The position numbers and the translations under genes are program-made. This document shows positions 37,659 through 47,697 of a stretch of DNA of 64,000 nucleotides, piece after piece. Under the pieces are notes generated by a model that worked only from the letters and a program-made list of their open reading frames with translations, ran no database searches and had not been told where the DNA came from. Position 1 is the stretch's first letter. Each line of letters begins with the position of its first letter. The DNA comes from Hydrogenophilaceae bacterium (GTDB lineage: Bacteria; Pseudomonadota; Alphaproteobacteria; Caulobacterales; Aquidulcibacteraceae), in assembly GCA_013389015.1 (NCBI GenBank), contig JACAEE010000119.1:1-64000 (forward strand), given 5' to 3'.

Positions 37659-37723
37659 CAGTCAATTTTGACGTTTACGTGACACTTCAATCGCTGTTAG
37701 ATGACGCTTCAATGACGGTTCCG
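37659..37723. promoter_or_regulatory. Array of 11-bp TGAC repeats (Pho-box-like) between divergent genes
   Basis: TGAC occurs in phase at 37669, 37680, 37702 and 37713, with a degenerate unit (TCGC) at 37691, so five units are spaced exactly 11 bases apart. Two of them are nearly identical (TGACACTTCAAT, TGACGCTTCAAT). Read on the minus strand the units are YGTCA followed by AT-richer bases, the architecture of binding sites for OmpR/PhoB-family regulators. It lies 35 bases upstream of the UrcA gene and about 100 upstream of the divergent secreted-protein gene. Confidence 0.6.
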
Positions 37724-37758
37724 TGTAGGGCCGCCCGTCGGAGAGCGAGGAGGAGAGC

Positions 37759-38082
37759 ATGAAACATGCAGCGCTGGCGGCGGCTTTGGCGGTTGCGCTT
37801 TCCGCGTCCGCATTCGCTGACCCCTGGGTCGCGCCGAGCGAGCGCCACGCGGTTCCCGTGAGCTATGAAGATCTCGATCTATCGCGCGCCGAGGACGCCG
37901 CCGCGCTTATCCAGCGGCTGCACTCGGCGACCCAGCGCGCCTGCGAACTACGTGAACTCGCCCAGCAAGGCCCCACCGCACGCCGCGCCGTGCGCGCCTG
38001 CCGCGACGATGCGCTCCACGCCGCGATCGAACGCATCAACGCGCCCGAAGTCACCCGCCTCTATCAGGAAGCGCGCCGCTAG
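37759..38082 (+). CDS. UrcA-family protein
   Basis: 107 residues with a cleavable signal peptide ending about SAFA. The core VSYEDLDLSRAEDAAALIQR, then LHSATQRAC and a later Cys (AVRACRDDALHAAIERIN), is the UrcA pattern, a small secreted protein family common in sphingomonads and Caulobacterales with no known activity. It starts after GAGGAGGAGAGC. The gene sits directly downstream of the 11-bp TGAC repeat array and is its most likely target. Confidence 0.85.
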   Translation: MKHAALAAALAVALSASAFADPWVAPSERHAVPVSYEDLDLSRAEDAAALIQRLHSATQRACELRELAQQGPTARRAVRACRDDALHAAIERINAPEVTRLYQEARR

Positions 38083-38118
38083 CAGTCCGTAGGCGGATGA
38101 TCCGTATCGAACGCGGCG

Positions 38119-39312
38119 CTATCCGCGCACCGCCGCCACGATCTTGCGCGCTGCGTCTTCCAGATCGTCGGCGTTGATCACGTTGAGCCCGCTCTCGGCG
38201 ATGATCTTCTTGCCTTCGGCGACATTGGTGCCCTCGAGCCGCACCACCAGCGGGACTTTGAGCCCCACTTCCTTGACCGCCGCGACGACGCCCGCGGCGA
38301 GCACGTCGCACTTCATGATCCCGCCGAAGATGTTGATGAGAATCCCCTTCACCTTCGGGTCTGCGGTGATGATCTTGAACGCGGCCGAAACCTTCGCCTG
38401 ATCGGCGCCGCCGCCGACGTCGAGGAAATTCGCCGGCTCCTCGCCGAACAGCTTGATGATGTCCATCGTCGCCATCGCGAGGCCCGCGCCATTGACCATG
38501 CAGCCGATGTCGCCATCCAGCGCAATATAGGCCAGGTCGTACTTGGACGCCTCGATCTCTTTGGGATCCTCTTCGCCGAGATCGCGGAGCTTTTCCCATT
38601 CCGGATGCCGGAATTCCGCGTTCGAATCGAAGCTCACTTTGGCGTCGAGGCACACGAGCTTGCCCTCGCCCGTCACCATCAGCGGATTGATCTCGAGCAG
38701 GCTCATGTCGCTCTTGGTGAAGGCCTCGTAGAGCGATTTGAGCAACGCCTCGCATTGGCGCGCGAGATCGCCTTCGAGCTTCAGCGCGCCGGCGACCTTC
38801 GCCGCGTCCTGGCCAGTGACGCCCGCGTCCGGATCGATCGCCACCGTCGTGATGCGTTCCGGCGTCTCATGCGCCACCTCTTCGATGTTCATCCCGCCCG
38901 CGTCGGACGCCACGAACGCCACCCGTCCCGCTTCGCGATCGACGAGCGCCGAGAGATAGAGTTCGCGCGCGATGTTCGCGCCTTCCTCGATATAGAGCCG
39001 CCTCACCACGCGCCCCGCCTCGCCGGTCTGCAGCGTCACCAGCGTGCGCCCCAGCATCTGTTCGGCATAGACGCCCACATCCTCCGGCGCCTTGGCGATT
39101 CGCACGCCGCCCTTGTCGCCGGCTTCGGCCTCCTTGAACCGGCCTTTGCCCCGCCCGCCGGCATGGATTTGCGCCTTGACCACCCAGACCGAGCCGCCGA
39201 GCTTCGCGGCCGCGTCGACCGCCTCCTCGGGCGTGAACGCTGGAAACCCGCGCGGCGTCGGCGCGCCGAACGCGCGCAGGATTTCCTTGGCTTGGTATTC
39301 GTGGATGTTCAT
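38119..39312 (-). CDS. sucC: Succinyl-CoA ligase beta subunit
   Basis: 397 residues. The ATP-grasp domain begins [20 protein letters not shown], with [17 protein letters not shown] as nucleotide-binding segment, [20 protein letters not shown] carrying the metal ligands, and the C-terminal ligase domain [20 protein letters not shown] and [15 protein letters not shown]. It pairs with SucD, which is encoded about 3.9 kb downstream on the same strand behind five unrelated genes. The start at 39312 gives the canonical N-terminus. It is preceded after 67 bases by an MFS gene in the same direction. Confidence 0.97.
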   Translation of the reverse strand: MNIHEYQAKEILRAFGAPTPRGFPAFTPEEAVDAAAKLGGSVWVVKAQIHAGGRGKGRFKEAEAGDKGGVRIAKAPEDVGVYAEQMLGRTLVTLQTGEAGRVVRRLYIEEGANIARELYLSALVDREAGRVAFVASDAGGMNIEEVAHETPERITTVAIDPDAGVTGQDAAKVAGALKLEGDLARQCEALLKSLYEAFTKSDMSLLEINPLMVTGEGKLVCLDAKVSFDSNAEFRHPEWEKLRDLGEEDPKEIEASKYDLAYIALDGDIGCMVNGAGLAMATMDIIKLFGEEPANFLDVGGGADQAKVSAAFKIITADPKVKGILINIFGGIMKCDVLAAGVVAAVKEVGLKVPLVVRLEGTNVAEGKKIIAESGLNVINADDLEDAARKIVAAVRG

Positions 39313-39379
39313 GGGGCCCCTCGATGGTCGCGTCGTGTATGGCGGCGCGGAGCCGATGGCGCAACCGGGCGGACCCGCG

Positions 39380-40606
39380 TCAATCGCGCTCCTCGCCATA
39401 GGCGATTTCCGCCGCTGCGACGCTCGTCTCCGGCTTGGCGGCGTACGCTTCTTTTTCGGCCGGCGGCGTCTCGGCCCGGGCCGCGCCGCGCCAGAACATC
39501 GCCGCGGTGAGCGCCGCCGCGCTGACCGCCCCGAACCAGAAGACGCCGCGCCCGCCCAGGAGATCGACCGCCGCGCCCAGGACGACCGGGCCGATCACGG
39601 ACCCGGCCGCCCACACGAACAGCACCCCGCTCGCCGCCTGCGCGAGCCGCCCCGGCTCGGCGCGATCGGCCATATGCGCGACCGCAATTCCGTAGAAGCA
39701 AAGCGAGCCTGCCCCCCAGGCGGCGTAGAGCAGCGCCGCCAGCCAAAGCGGCGTCGCGTCTCGAAAGATGGCGAGCGTCAGCGCAGCGAGCGCGGCGAGC
39801 CCCGTCAGCATCGCGATCACCACCCGCCGGTCGAGCGAATCCGACAGCCGCCCCGCCGGCCATTGCAGCGCCAGCGATCCGATCCACGCCGCGGAATAGA
39901 AAGTCGCCGCCGCAGCCTGACCAAACCGCTCGGCCGCATAGAGCGGCGCGAGAGTCAGCATCCCCGAATTGATGAATCCGGCGCCGAACGCTGCGATCAC
40001 GGCGGCCGGCGCGGTGTTGAATTGCGCGCGCAGCGCCAGCGGCTGGGCCTTGGGCGCCGGGGGCTGCGCCGCACTGGTGAAACACACCGGCGCGATCGCG
40101 AGCGTCGCCAGCCCCGCCGCGATCATCCATGGCTCGGCGGCGCCGATCGGCAGCCCGAACAGCAGAAACGGCCCGAGCGCCAGCGCCGCGCGCGTCGCCA
40201 CCAGATAGACGCCCATGATGCTGCCGCGCTCGGTGCGCCCCACCGACGCGCTCATCCAGCTTTCCACTGCCGCGAACATCAGCGCCACAGCGACGCCCGC
40301 GAGCGCCCGCGCCAGCGCCCACGACCACGGCTCGCCCGCTCCATGCAGCGCGAGCGTGCTGACCGAGAGGATCGCCGCGCACGCCGCGAACACGCGGATG
40401 TGCCCCACCCGCGCCAGCATCGCCGTGGCGCCCATCGCGCCGATCATGAATCCGGCCGAATAGGCCGCCGCCACCAGCCCCAACTCCGCCGGCGTGTGCT
40501 GATCGAGCGCGAAGGCCAGCGGCAGCAAGAAGCCCAGGAGCCCCTGCCCGGCCTGCAATATCGTGACCGCGGCGATCAGCGCGGCGACGTTGCGCAACGA
40601 AGTCAT
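39380..40606 (-). CDS. MFS transporter (YcaD-like)
   Basis: 408 residues and twelve membrane segments. [20 protein letters not shown] and [20 protein letters not shown], ending [15 protein letters not shown], match the YcaD-type MFS transporters. It lies immediately upstream of sucC on the same strand, in the place where mdh stands in the ancestral TCA operon, so sucC expression may now depend on this gene's promoter. The substrate is unknown. The ATG at 40606 follows a TCGGGAGCG-type site. Confidence 0.88.
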   Translation of the reverse strand: MTSLRNVAALIAAVTILQAGQGLLGFLLPLAFALDQHTPAELGLVAAAYSAGFMIGAMGATAMLARVGHIRVFAACAAILSVSTLALHGAGEPWSWALARALAGVAVALMFAAVESWMSASVGRTERGSIMGVYLVATRAALALGPFLLFGLPIGAAEPWMIAAGLATLAIAPVCFTSAAQPPAPKAQPLALRAQFNTAPAAVIAAFGAGFINSGMLTLAPLYAAERFGQAAAATFYSAAWIGSLALQWPAGRLSDSLDRRVVIAMLTGLAALAALTLAIFRDATPLWLAALLYAAWGAGSLCFYGIAVAHMADRAEPGRLAQAASGVLFVWAAGSVIGPVVLGAAVDLLGGRGVFWFGAVSAAALTAAMFWRGAARAETPPAEKEAYAAKPETSVAAAEIAYGEERD

Positions 40607-40732
40607 GACGCTCCCGAGGGCTAGCCCCGTAGCAGAGCGCCCGCACCGTCTCTATCGTCGGATTTGCCGCGCCTCCACGATCCTGTACGTGGGGAACGTG
40701 GATAAAGGCGCTCAACAGCGGCGGGGGGAGCT

Positions 40733-41269
40733 ATGCGTAAGGTTTTTGCAGCATTGGCGATCGTGTTTCTCGGCGCCGCGCCGGCGTTCGCTGGCGATTT
40801 CGAGTGCGTCTGGCGCAATATGCCGACCGACGTGCGCGCCGCCTTCACCCGCAACACCGTCACCTCCGAAGACATCAACACCGTCCTGAATTCTGGCGTC
40901 CTCACCGAGCCGATCCTCGTTGCGGCCATGCAGCCCTGCGCGATCGAAGACAGCGAGGCCACCCAGCTTGGCCAGTACGTCGCCGCGCGGGCGCTGGCCC
41001 TCGCGCAGCGCAGCCGCCTGATCACCCAGCACGGCTGGCACGAATCCCAGTTCATCGTCCTCATGGCGCCGGTGACTGCCGACGAGCGCGAAGCCGTGTG
41101 GCGCTCCGCCAGCGGCGATCAAGGCGTCGACACCTCAAGCGTAGCCATGCGCTTCCGGACAAGCGCACAGGGCCAGGGGCTGACCGACGAGGCCGCCCTT
41201 CGCTCGGCGATGGAGTTCATGTACGCCCAGGTCGTGGTCGAGCGCCTGGCCCCGGCTATGCGTCCCTGA
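40733..41269 (+). CDS. Secreted protein of unknown function
   Basis: 178 residues with a typical signal peptide (MRKVFAALAIVFLGAAPAFA, cleavage after about residue 20). The mature protein is largely helical, contains Cys25 and Cys64 and no recognised motif. GGGGGGAG precedes the ATG. It stands alone between the divergent MFS gene and the convergent DUF2306 gene. Confidence 0.7.
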   Translation: MRKVFAALAIVFLGAAPAFAGDFECVWRNMPTDVRAAFTRNTVTSEDINTVLNSGVLTEPILVAAMQPCAIEDSEATQLGQYVAARALALAQRSRLITQHGWHESQFIVLMAPVTADEREAVWRSASGDQGVDTSSVAMRFRTSAQGQGLTDEAALRSAMEFMYAQVVVERLAPAMRP

Positions 41270-41297
41270 CGCGCTCAGCCGAAGAACACCCGCCACA

Positions 41298-41801
41298 TCA
41301 GCCGGTGAGCGCGCCGGCGATCACCAGCCCGCCGACGAACATCCCGGTCATGGCTGCGCGGTGCGCCATTACGCGCTTGCTGCGGATGGCGAAGATTCCC
41401 ATCGGCAGGGCCACGATCACCCAGCCGCTGATCAGGTGGATGAACGAATAGGCGTCGCCGTTGATCCCGGTGATGAACAGGCTGGAGACGGCGGTGATCG
41501 CCATCGCCGCGACCCAAGCCCAGCCGAGCGCCCTGTGCATCCCCGTGCCCTTGCGGCGCAGCAGGATCACGCAGCCGATCGCGAATGCGACGAGCGCCGC
41601 GTAGACATGCAGCTGGATCATCGGCGACTGCGCGAACCACAGCCCCCAGTCCGGCCCGGCGGCGCGCCACCGCGTCCGTCCCATACCGTCGATCATCCCC
41701 GGCGCGAACGGGGCGAGCCCGACCGCCAGGACGGCGACGATCCCGAGCCAGAGAAAGCGGGTCCGCACCGGCTTGGCGGCGGGGGGCGTTGCGTTCGGCA
41801 T
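41298..41801 (-). CDS. DUF2306-type membrane protein
   Basis: 167 residues with four or five membrane helices. The segments HVYAALVAFAIGCVILLRRK followed by GTGMHRALGWAWVAAMAITA, then FIHLISGWVIVALPM and MAHRAAMTGMFVGGLVIAGA, follow the DUF2306 pattern, with conserved His residues at helix ends that could bind heme or metal. Function unknown. Just upstream lies the divergent LytTR regulator, 66 bases away, a possible partner or target. Confidence 0.8.
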   Translation of the reverse strand: MPNATPPAAKPVRTRFLWLGIVAVLAVGLAPFAPGMIDGMGRTRWRAAGPDWGLWFAQSPMIQLHVYAALVAFAIGCVILLRRKGTGMHRALGWAWVAAMAITAVSSLFITGINGDAYSFIHLISGWVIVALPMGIFAIRSKRVMAHRAAMTGMFVGGLVIAGALTG

Positions 41802-41867
41802 TTGCGGTCTCCAGCGGATCGGCTACGCCCCCGACCATGACCGCCCGCAGCGCTGCCGCATCCGCTC

Positions 41868-42671
41868 ATGCGTGAACCGGCCGATCCGCTTCGCCGGCCG
41901 CCGGCCGGCGCCGTTCACGAAGCGCGAACGGCGGCCGGTTATTGGCGCCAGTTGGCGCGAAACCTGGCGATCGCCGCCGCCGCCGGCGCCTTCCTTGCGA
42001 TCGTGAACGCCTTTGACATGGAGGCGCCGCTCTCGACGCGGCTGCTCTACTGGGCGCCGTTGATGATGATGGGCGCGCTGGTGGGCGGCGCGCTGGCCAG
42101 CCTTGCGACCCGGATTCCGGCGGCCCGTCAGAACCTCTGGCTTCTCTGGGCCCTGATCAGCTTGGGGGTGGCCGTCGTCAGCTTGGGCTTCATCTGGGGC
42201 TACACGGAACTGCTTTGGGCCGGCGGCGCCCCGCCTTTGTCGGCGCTTCCCTACTTCTTCTTCACCGTCCTGGTGATCGCAGCGGCGATGACGGCGATCA
42301 TGATCGCCATCAACCGGCCCGGCGTTCAAACCCACGCGGCGCCGGCGGGCGCGCCGCCCGTTCGTTTTCTTGACCGCTTGCCGCCGCGGCTGCGCGGCGC
42401 AGCGCTCTACGCCGTCCAGGCGGAGGATCATTACCTGCGCCTGCACACTTCGAAGGGCGCCGATCTGATCCTCATGCGTCTCTCCGACGCCATCGCCGAA
42501 CTCGAAGGCCTGGAGGGCGCCCAGACCCACCGCTCGTGGTGGGTCGCGCGCGAAGCGGTGGAGGAGGTGATCCGCGACGGCGCGCGCGTCGTGTTGAAGC
42601 TGCGCGGCGGGACGCAAGCGCCGGTCAGCCGCCCGAACATCCGCGCGCTCAGGCAGGCGGGTTGGTTCTGA
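41868..42671 (+). CDS. Membrane-anchored LytTR-type transcriptional regulator
   Basis: 267 residues. Four membrane segments occupy about 29-145. The C-terminal about 100 residues are a LytTR DNA-binding domain: LYAVQAEDHYLRLHTSKGAD, LILMRLSDAIAELEGLEGAQ, HRSWWVAREAV, then VLKLRGGTQAPVSRPNIRAL. There is no receiver domain, so it would sense something at or in the membrane directly. LytTR proteins activate a few nearby targets. The divergent DUF2306 gene is the nearest candidate. Its 3' end overlaps the convergent acetyltransferase gene by 23 bases. Confidence 0.9.
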   Translation: MREPADPLRRPPAGAVHEARTAAGYWRQLARNLAIAAAAGAFLAIVNAFDMEAPLSTRLLYWAPLMMMGALVGGALASLATRIPAARQNLWLLWALISLGVAVVSLGFIWGYTELLWAGGAPPLSALPYFFFTVLVIAAAMTAIMIAINRPGVQTHAAPAGAPPVRFLDRLPPRLRGAALYAVQAEDHYLRLHTSKGADLILMRLSDAIAELEGLEGAQTHRSWWVAREAVEEVIRDGARVVLKLRGGTQAPVSRPNIRALRQAGWF

Positions 42672-43200
42672 ACCAATCCGCCTGCGCCACCGCCCAGATC
42701 ACGTGCGGCATGCCGGCATGCAGCGTCGCGGCGCCCGGCTTCGCGCCGAGCCGCATCGCCACGTTTTGAGACGCGACATTGTCGACATGAATGAGCGAAA
42801 TGAGCCGCTCCGGCCTCAGCGCTTGAAACGCCCAACACCCCGCCGCCCGCGCCGCTTCGGTCGCATAGCCCTTGCCCCAATAGCGCCGGTCGAGCCCCCA
42901 GCCGAGTTCGAGCCCGGTCCAGCCTTCGGGGTTCCACAGCCCCACGCGCCCGACGAACGCGCCCGACGCCTTTTCCTCCACCGCATACAGCCCATAGCCG
43001 CGCAGCGCCCAATGGCCGAGAAACGCCGAAAGCGTCCGCCACGCCGCCGCCAAATCCTGCGGCCGCTGATCCGCGGTCAGAAATCGCGCGACCTCCGGCT
43101 GCGCCATCATCGCCGCAAACGGCGCGATGTCGTCCCGCCGCCAGCCGCGCAGGATCAGGCGCTCGGTTTCAAGCTGTGGGATCGCGTTGAGGTTCTGCAT
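42649..43200 (-). CDS. GNAT-family acetyltransferase (RimJ/RimL-like)
   Basis: 183 residues. LETERLILRGWRRDDIAPFA, LGWGLDRRYWGKGYATEAAR (the acetyl-CoA loop) and LISLIHVDNVASQNVAMRLG identify the Acetyltransf_3 branch that acts on protein N-termini or small amines. The ATG at 43200 shares a base with the stop of the M28 peptidase gene (TGATG), so the two are coupled. A second related copy at 45963-46508 is broken. Confidence 0.9.
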   Translation of the reverse strand: MQNLNAIPQLETERLILRGWRRDDIAPFAAMMAQPEVARFLTADQRPQDLAAAWRTLSAFLGHWALRGYGLYAVEEKASGAFVGRVGLWNPEGWTGLELGWGLDRRYWGKGYATEAARAAGCWAFQALRPERLISLIHVDNVASQNVAMRLGAKPGAATLHAGMPHVIWAVAQADWFRTNPPA

Positions 43201-44603
43201 CACTCCGCCGCGCGGAAATCCCAGTCCATCTCCGCCGCGAGATAGACTGCGATCGCCCACGCGGCCACGTTCTGGCGCAAGTTGGCGGGGTCGACCTTGT
43301 CGAGCGTGTCGTCGGCGGTGTGGTGATAGTCGAAATAGTCGAGCCCGTCTTGACCGAGATCGATCACCGGCACGCCGGCTGCGCGCGCCGCGGCGATGTC
43401 TGCGCCGCCGAACGCCGGCTGGGTATCGGAGACCATGACCTCGGCGGCGTTCAGCGCCTGCGCCATCGCGGCGTGATGGCCGCCCGCGCCTGCGCCGAAC
43501 CGCGAGCGGAAGCGCCAGATCCGCCCCGCCCCGAAATCGCTTTCCAGCGCCAGCACATGCCACGGCAATTCCTCTGCATGCGCCCGCGCATACTCGGCGC
43601 CGCCGAACACGCCGGTCTCTTCGGCGCCCGCGATGAGCAGACGGATGGTGCGGCGCGGGCGCCGCGGCAGCTGGCGGATGAGATCGGCCGTCGCGATGAT
43701 GACGCCGACGCCGGCGGCGTCGTCGATGGCGCCGGTTCCTTCCTCCCAGGAATCCAGGTGCGCGGCGAGGAGCACGATCTCCTCCGGCGCCGAACGCCCG
43801 CGGATCTCCGCGATCACATTGCCCGATTGCGCCGCCGCCTCGCGCTCGATCGCAATGTCGAGCCGCATCCGCACCGGCCCGCGCGCAATGAGCCGCGCCA
43901 ATTGATCCGCGTCCGGATTGGAGAGCGCCGCCGCCGGCACGCGGGTCCCCGCCGCGAAATCGGCCGTCGTGCCCTGATGCGGGAAGCGGTGTCCGTCGGT
44001 GCCGACGGATCGGATCACGCACGCCGCCGCGCCCTTCTCGCGCGCGAGCCGCGGGCAGGCGCTGCGTCGCGGCACGGCCGCGCCATAGCCTGATCCGTCC
44101 ATCGTCGCGGTCATGCCTTCGTCGACGAACACGATCCGTCCGGCTACGGAGGAAGGCGCGGCGTCGCGCAGCGCCGCGAGGCTGGCGAAGCGCGCCACCT
44201 CGGCCTCCAGCCCGCCCTCGGGCGTCGCCGCCGATCCGCCGAGCGCGACGATCCGCAGCGGCTGTTGGGAGGGCGCAACGACCGCGGCCTCCTGCCGCGT
44301 CGCCCGCCAATAGGGAATTGCGAACGGCTCGATGCGGATGTTCTCGAACCGCCGCGCCCGCAATTGCGCGACCGCCCAGTCGCGCGCCCGCGCTTCCGCC
44401 GCCGATCCCGCCAGCCGCGGCCCGACTTCAGTGGTGAGGCTTTCCGTCAGCGCATAGGCGTCGTCGCTCGCCATCGCCCGCGCGCGCAGCGTCTCCAGCG
44501 TGCGCTGCACCTCAGCGGGGATCGGGCTTGGCGCCGGCGTCGTTTGCGCGGCGCTGCCGTGCGCCAGGCAGACGGCCGCAGCCGCCGCGATCAGAAATCT
44601 CAT
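43200..44603 (-). CDS. M28-family zinc peptidase (secreted aminopeptidase/carboxypeptidase-like)
   Basis: 467 residues with a signal peptide ending SAAQ (about 20). After a PA-like insert (about 120-220), the M28 core carries the first zinc ligands in LLAAHLDSWEEGTGAIDDAA (His and Asp), the catalytic Glu in IAGAEETGVFG and the last ligands in FDYHHTADDTLDKVDP. Such enzymes, related to plasma glutamate carboxypeptidase, clip N- or C-terminal residues in the periplasm or outside the cell. It is coupled to the downstream acetyltransferase gene by TGATG. Confidence 0.92.
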   Translation of the reverse strand: MRFLIAAAAAVCLAHGSAAQTTPAPSPIPAEVQRTLETLRARAMASDDAYALTESLTTEVGPRLAGSAAEARARDWAVAQLRARRFENIRIEPFAIPYWRATRQEAAVVAPSQQPLRIVALGGSAATPEGGLEAEVARFASLAALRDAAPSSVAGRIVFVDEGMTATMDGSGYGAAVPRRSACPRLAREKGAAACVIRSVGTDGHRFPHQGTTADFAAGTRVPAAALSNPDADQLARLIARGPVRMRLDIAIEREAAAQSGNVIAEIRGRSAPEEIVLLAAHLDSWEEGTGAIDDAAGVGVIIATADLIRQLPRRPRRTIRLLIAGAEETGVFGGAEYARAHAEELPWHVLALESDFGAGRIWRFRSRFGAGAGGHHAAMAQALNAAEVMVSDTQPAFGGADIAAARAAGVPVIDLGQDGLDYFDYHHTADDTLDKVDPANLRQNVAAWAIAVYLAAEMDWDFRAAE

Positions 44604-44684
44604 GGGTCCCTCTCGCGGCGAATGTGGCGATGCGTCAGCGCGTTGCAACCCGCTTCGCGTCGGCCCGTGTCAGCAGCCGTCGCA

Positions 44685-45161
44685 TCAGAGCGGCGCGCGG
44701 CGATAGCGCAACACTTCGTCGCGCACGTCGTTCTCGCCATAGCGGATGCGGATGGCTCCGATCAGCGCCTCGCCCTCAAGCCGGAAGCTGAGCGAGCGGA
44801 ACACCAGTTCGTTCGGGCCGCTGCGCACCGGCTCGAACGTCGCCCAGGCGTCCTTTTCCTCCCAGCCGACGAAATCCGGATTGAAATGCTTCACCCGCAT
44901 CCTCAGCCCGGCCTCGGTCTCCTCCAGGAGCATGATCTCGTAGAACGCCGGGCGCCCCTCGCGCACGAGCCGGAAATAGCCGACCATCTGCCCGCCCGCG
45001 GGCTCGGACCACGCCTCCTCGATCTGCCCGCCGAGCCCCTCGCCGACCCAGCGCCCCGCCAGCCAGCGCGCCTCCTCGATCGACGCCTGCGCCAGCGCCG
45101 CCTGCGCGCTGCAGATCATGAGCGCGGCCGCCGTCGCGAGCGCTTTCCAAGCCTTCATCAT
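44685..45161 (-). CDS. DUF6265-like secreted protein
   Basis: 158 residues from the ATG at 45161, chosen because GGAGG lies five bases upstream; an ATG four codons earlier lacks this. After a signal peptide ending AALAQ, the mature part RWLAGRWVGEGLGGQIEEAW, ending SEPAGGQMVGYFRLV, matches the DUF6265 pattern, a beta-rich domain with the GxW and EExW signatures of small-ligand-binding barrels. The ligand is unknown. It is divergent from the DUF2461 gene by about 70 bases. Confidence 0.82.
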   Translation of the reverse strand: MMKAWKALATAAALMICSAQAALAQASIEEARWLAGRWVGEGLGGQIEEAWSEPAGGQMVGYFRLVREGRPAFYEIMLLEETEAGLRMRVKHFNPDFVGWEEKDAWATFEPVRSGPNELVFRSLSFRLEGEALIGAIRIRYGENDVRDEVLRYRRAPL

Positions 45162-45230
45162 CGTCGCCTCCATGGTCTTGCGCTGCTATGACGTCTGGTT
45201 TGATCCGATTTCGACAGTCAGGGGCTGACG

Positions 45231-45923
45231 ATGGCGTTCGAAGGATTCTCCAAGGATTTTTTCAAGTTCCTGCGCGATCTCAAGAAGAACAACGAACGCG
45301 CCTGGTTCGAGGCGAACCGCGAGCGCTACCGCAATCACGTGCAGGCGCCGCTCTCCGCATTCATCACCGATCTCGCGCCCCTGCTCGCCAAGACCTCGCC
45401 CAACTTCACATGCGATCCCCGCCCCAATGGCGGCTCCATGTTCCGCATCCACCGCGACGTCCGCTTCGCCAAGGACAAGAGCCCCTACAAGACGCACGCC
45501 GCCGCGCACTTCCGCCACACTGTCGGCAAGAACGTCCACGCGCCGGGCTATTATCTCCATCTCGCGCCCGGCGAGATCTTCTTCGGCGGCGGCATGTACA
45601 TGCCCGAACCGCCCGCCCTCGCCATGATCCGTACACGGATCGCCGAGAGGCCGGCCGAGTGGAGCAAGGCGCGCGACGCCGCCTCGATCAGAAGGACCTA
45701 TGGCGGAATCGCCAGCCGCGACGCGCTCGCCAAGCCGCCGCGCGGCTTCCCCGCCGATCACCCGATGATCGAGGACATCAAGCGCAAGAGCTACTTCGTC
45801 GGCGTCGACGGCGACGAGGCCGCGGCCGCCTCGCCCGCCTTCGTCAAACAGGTCGCCAAGGCCTACGCCGACGCGGCGCCTCTGATGCAATTCCTCTGCG
45901 CCGCCGTCGGCGTGAAGTACTGA
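45231..45923 (+). CDS. DUF2461/TIGR02453 family protein
   Basis: 230 residues. The family pattern is clear throughout: FEGFSKDFFKFLRDLKKNNE and RAWFEANRERYRNHV at the start, SMFRIHRDVRFAKDKSPYKT in the middle, GYYLHLAPGEIFFGGGMYMP in the core and the terminal helices. It is a cytoplasmic domain of unknown activity. It appears monocistronic. It contains a good copy of the dispersed palindrome (TCCGTACACGGA at 45628-45639, extended to GATC on both sides). Confidence 0.9.
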   Translation: MAFEGFSKDFFKFLRDLKKNNERAWFEANRERYRNHVQAPLSAFITDLAPLLAKTSPNFTCDPRPNGGSMFRIHRDVRFAKDKSPYKTHAAAHFRHTVGKNVHAPGYYLHLAPGEIFFGGGMYMPEPPALAMIRTRIAERPAEWSKARDAASIRRTYGGIASRDALAKPPRGFPADHPMIEDIKRKSYFVGVDGDEAAAASPAFVKQVAKAYADAAPLMQFLCAAVGVKY

Positions 45924-45962
45924 GCATCCATGGACTGCGGGCCTGAAGGCGCGCGGTCCCGC

Positions 45963-46508
45963 CTAGCGCCGCGCGCGCCATTCCGCGCGCGTCTGCCCCC
46001 AGACGTCGATCGGCACGCTGATCGGCGCGGGCAGCATGACGTCTTCCTCCATCATATAGGAGCCAAGCCGCTGCGCCACGGCCTGCGAGGACGCATTGTC
46101 CTTGGCGATGCAATGCACCACGCGCGTCCAGCCGAGCGTCTCGAACGCCCAGTCGATCGCGGCGGCCGCACCCTCGGTCGCGTAGCCCTTGCCCTACGCC
46201 GACCTGATCAGCCCCCAGCCGACTTCCGTGTCCGGCCAGCCGCCGCCTTCGCCGCCCGGAAACCACGGCCCGAGGCGCCCCACCCAGCGCCCGCTCTCCT
46301 TCTCGATCACCGAAAACATCCCGAAGCCCTGCAGCGCCCACGCGCCCGCGATCGTCGCCATCTGCCGCCAGGCGCCATGCGGCGGGACAACGCCGCCGAG
46401 CGTGCGCATCACCTCTTCGTCCGCACAGAACGCGGCGAAATCGGCGAAGTCCCCTTGCGTCGGCGGCCGCAACACGAGGCGCGGCGATTCAAGCGTTGGC
46501 CCCAGCAT
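45963..46508 (-). pseudogene. GNAT-family acetyltransferase interrupted by an internal TAG
   Basis: The frame from the ATG at 46508 (LGPTLESPRLVLRPPTQGDF at the start) reads through to 45963 as a 181-residue GNAT homologous in layout to the intact gene at 42649. A TAG codon at 46196-46194 splits it within the acetyl-CoA motif: GWGLIRSA, stop, GKGYATEGAAAAIDWAFETL. The stop falls exactly where family members have Trp or Tyr, so a single TGG-to-TAG change explains it. The part after the stop is otherwise intact, implying a recent lesion or a sequencing error. Confidence 0.85.
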
Positions 46509-46535
46509 GTTTCCTCCAACGTCGAAATACAGAAC

Positions 46536-46556
46536 AGCGGGCCTTTTGGGCCCCGC
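46536..46556 (-). terminator. Possible terminator hairpin downstream of mdh
   Basis: AGCGGGCC and GGGCCCCGC arms, pairing with one or two bulges, enclose a TTTT loop, 57 bases after the mdh stop and just upstream of the broken acetyltransferase. There is no clean U-tract, so a rho-independent terminator is uncertain. Confidence 0.35.
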
Positions 46557-46612
46557 AAAGTTCGTCCGGGTACGGAGCGTCGGAGCGGCAGGAGCGGGCC
46601 CGAAGCCCCAAC

Positions 46613-47632
<1,020 letters not shown>

Positions 47633-47697
47633 CTAGCGCCGGCCGCGACGAAGCGCAACGCGGCCGCCGGCCTCGGCGATGGGAGGCGCGCCGCCGG

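Noticed and set aside
42649-44310. A 553-residue reading of the acetyltransferase frame
   Set aside because: The upstream 370 residues are Arg/Gly shadow sequence of the M28 peptidase gene. The GNAT pattern begins at the ATG at 43200, which overlaps the peptidase stop.
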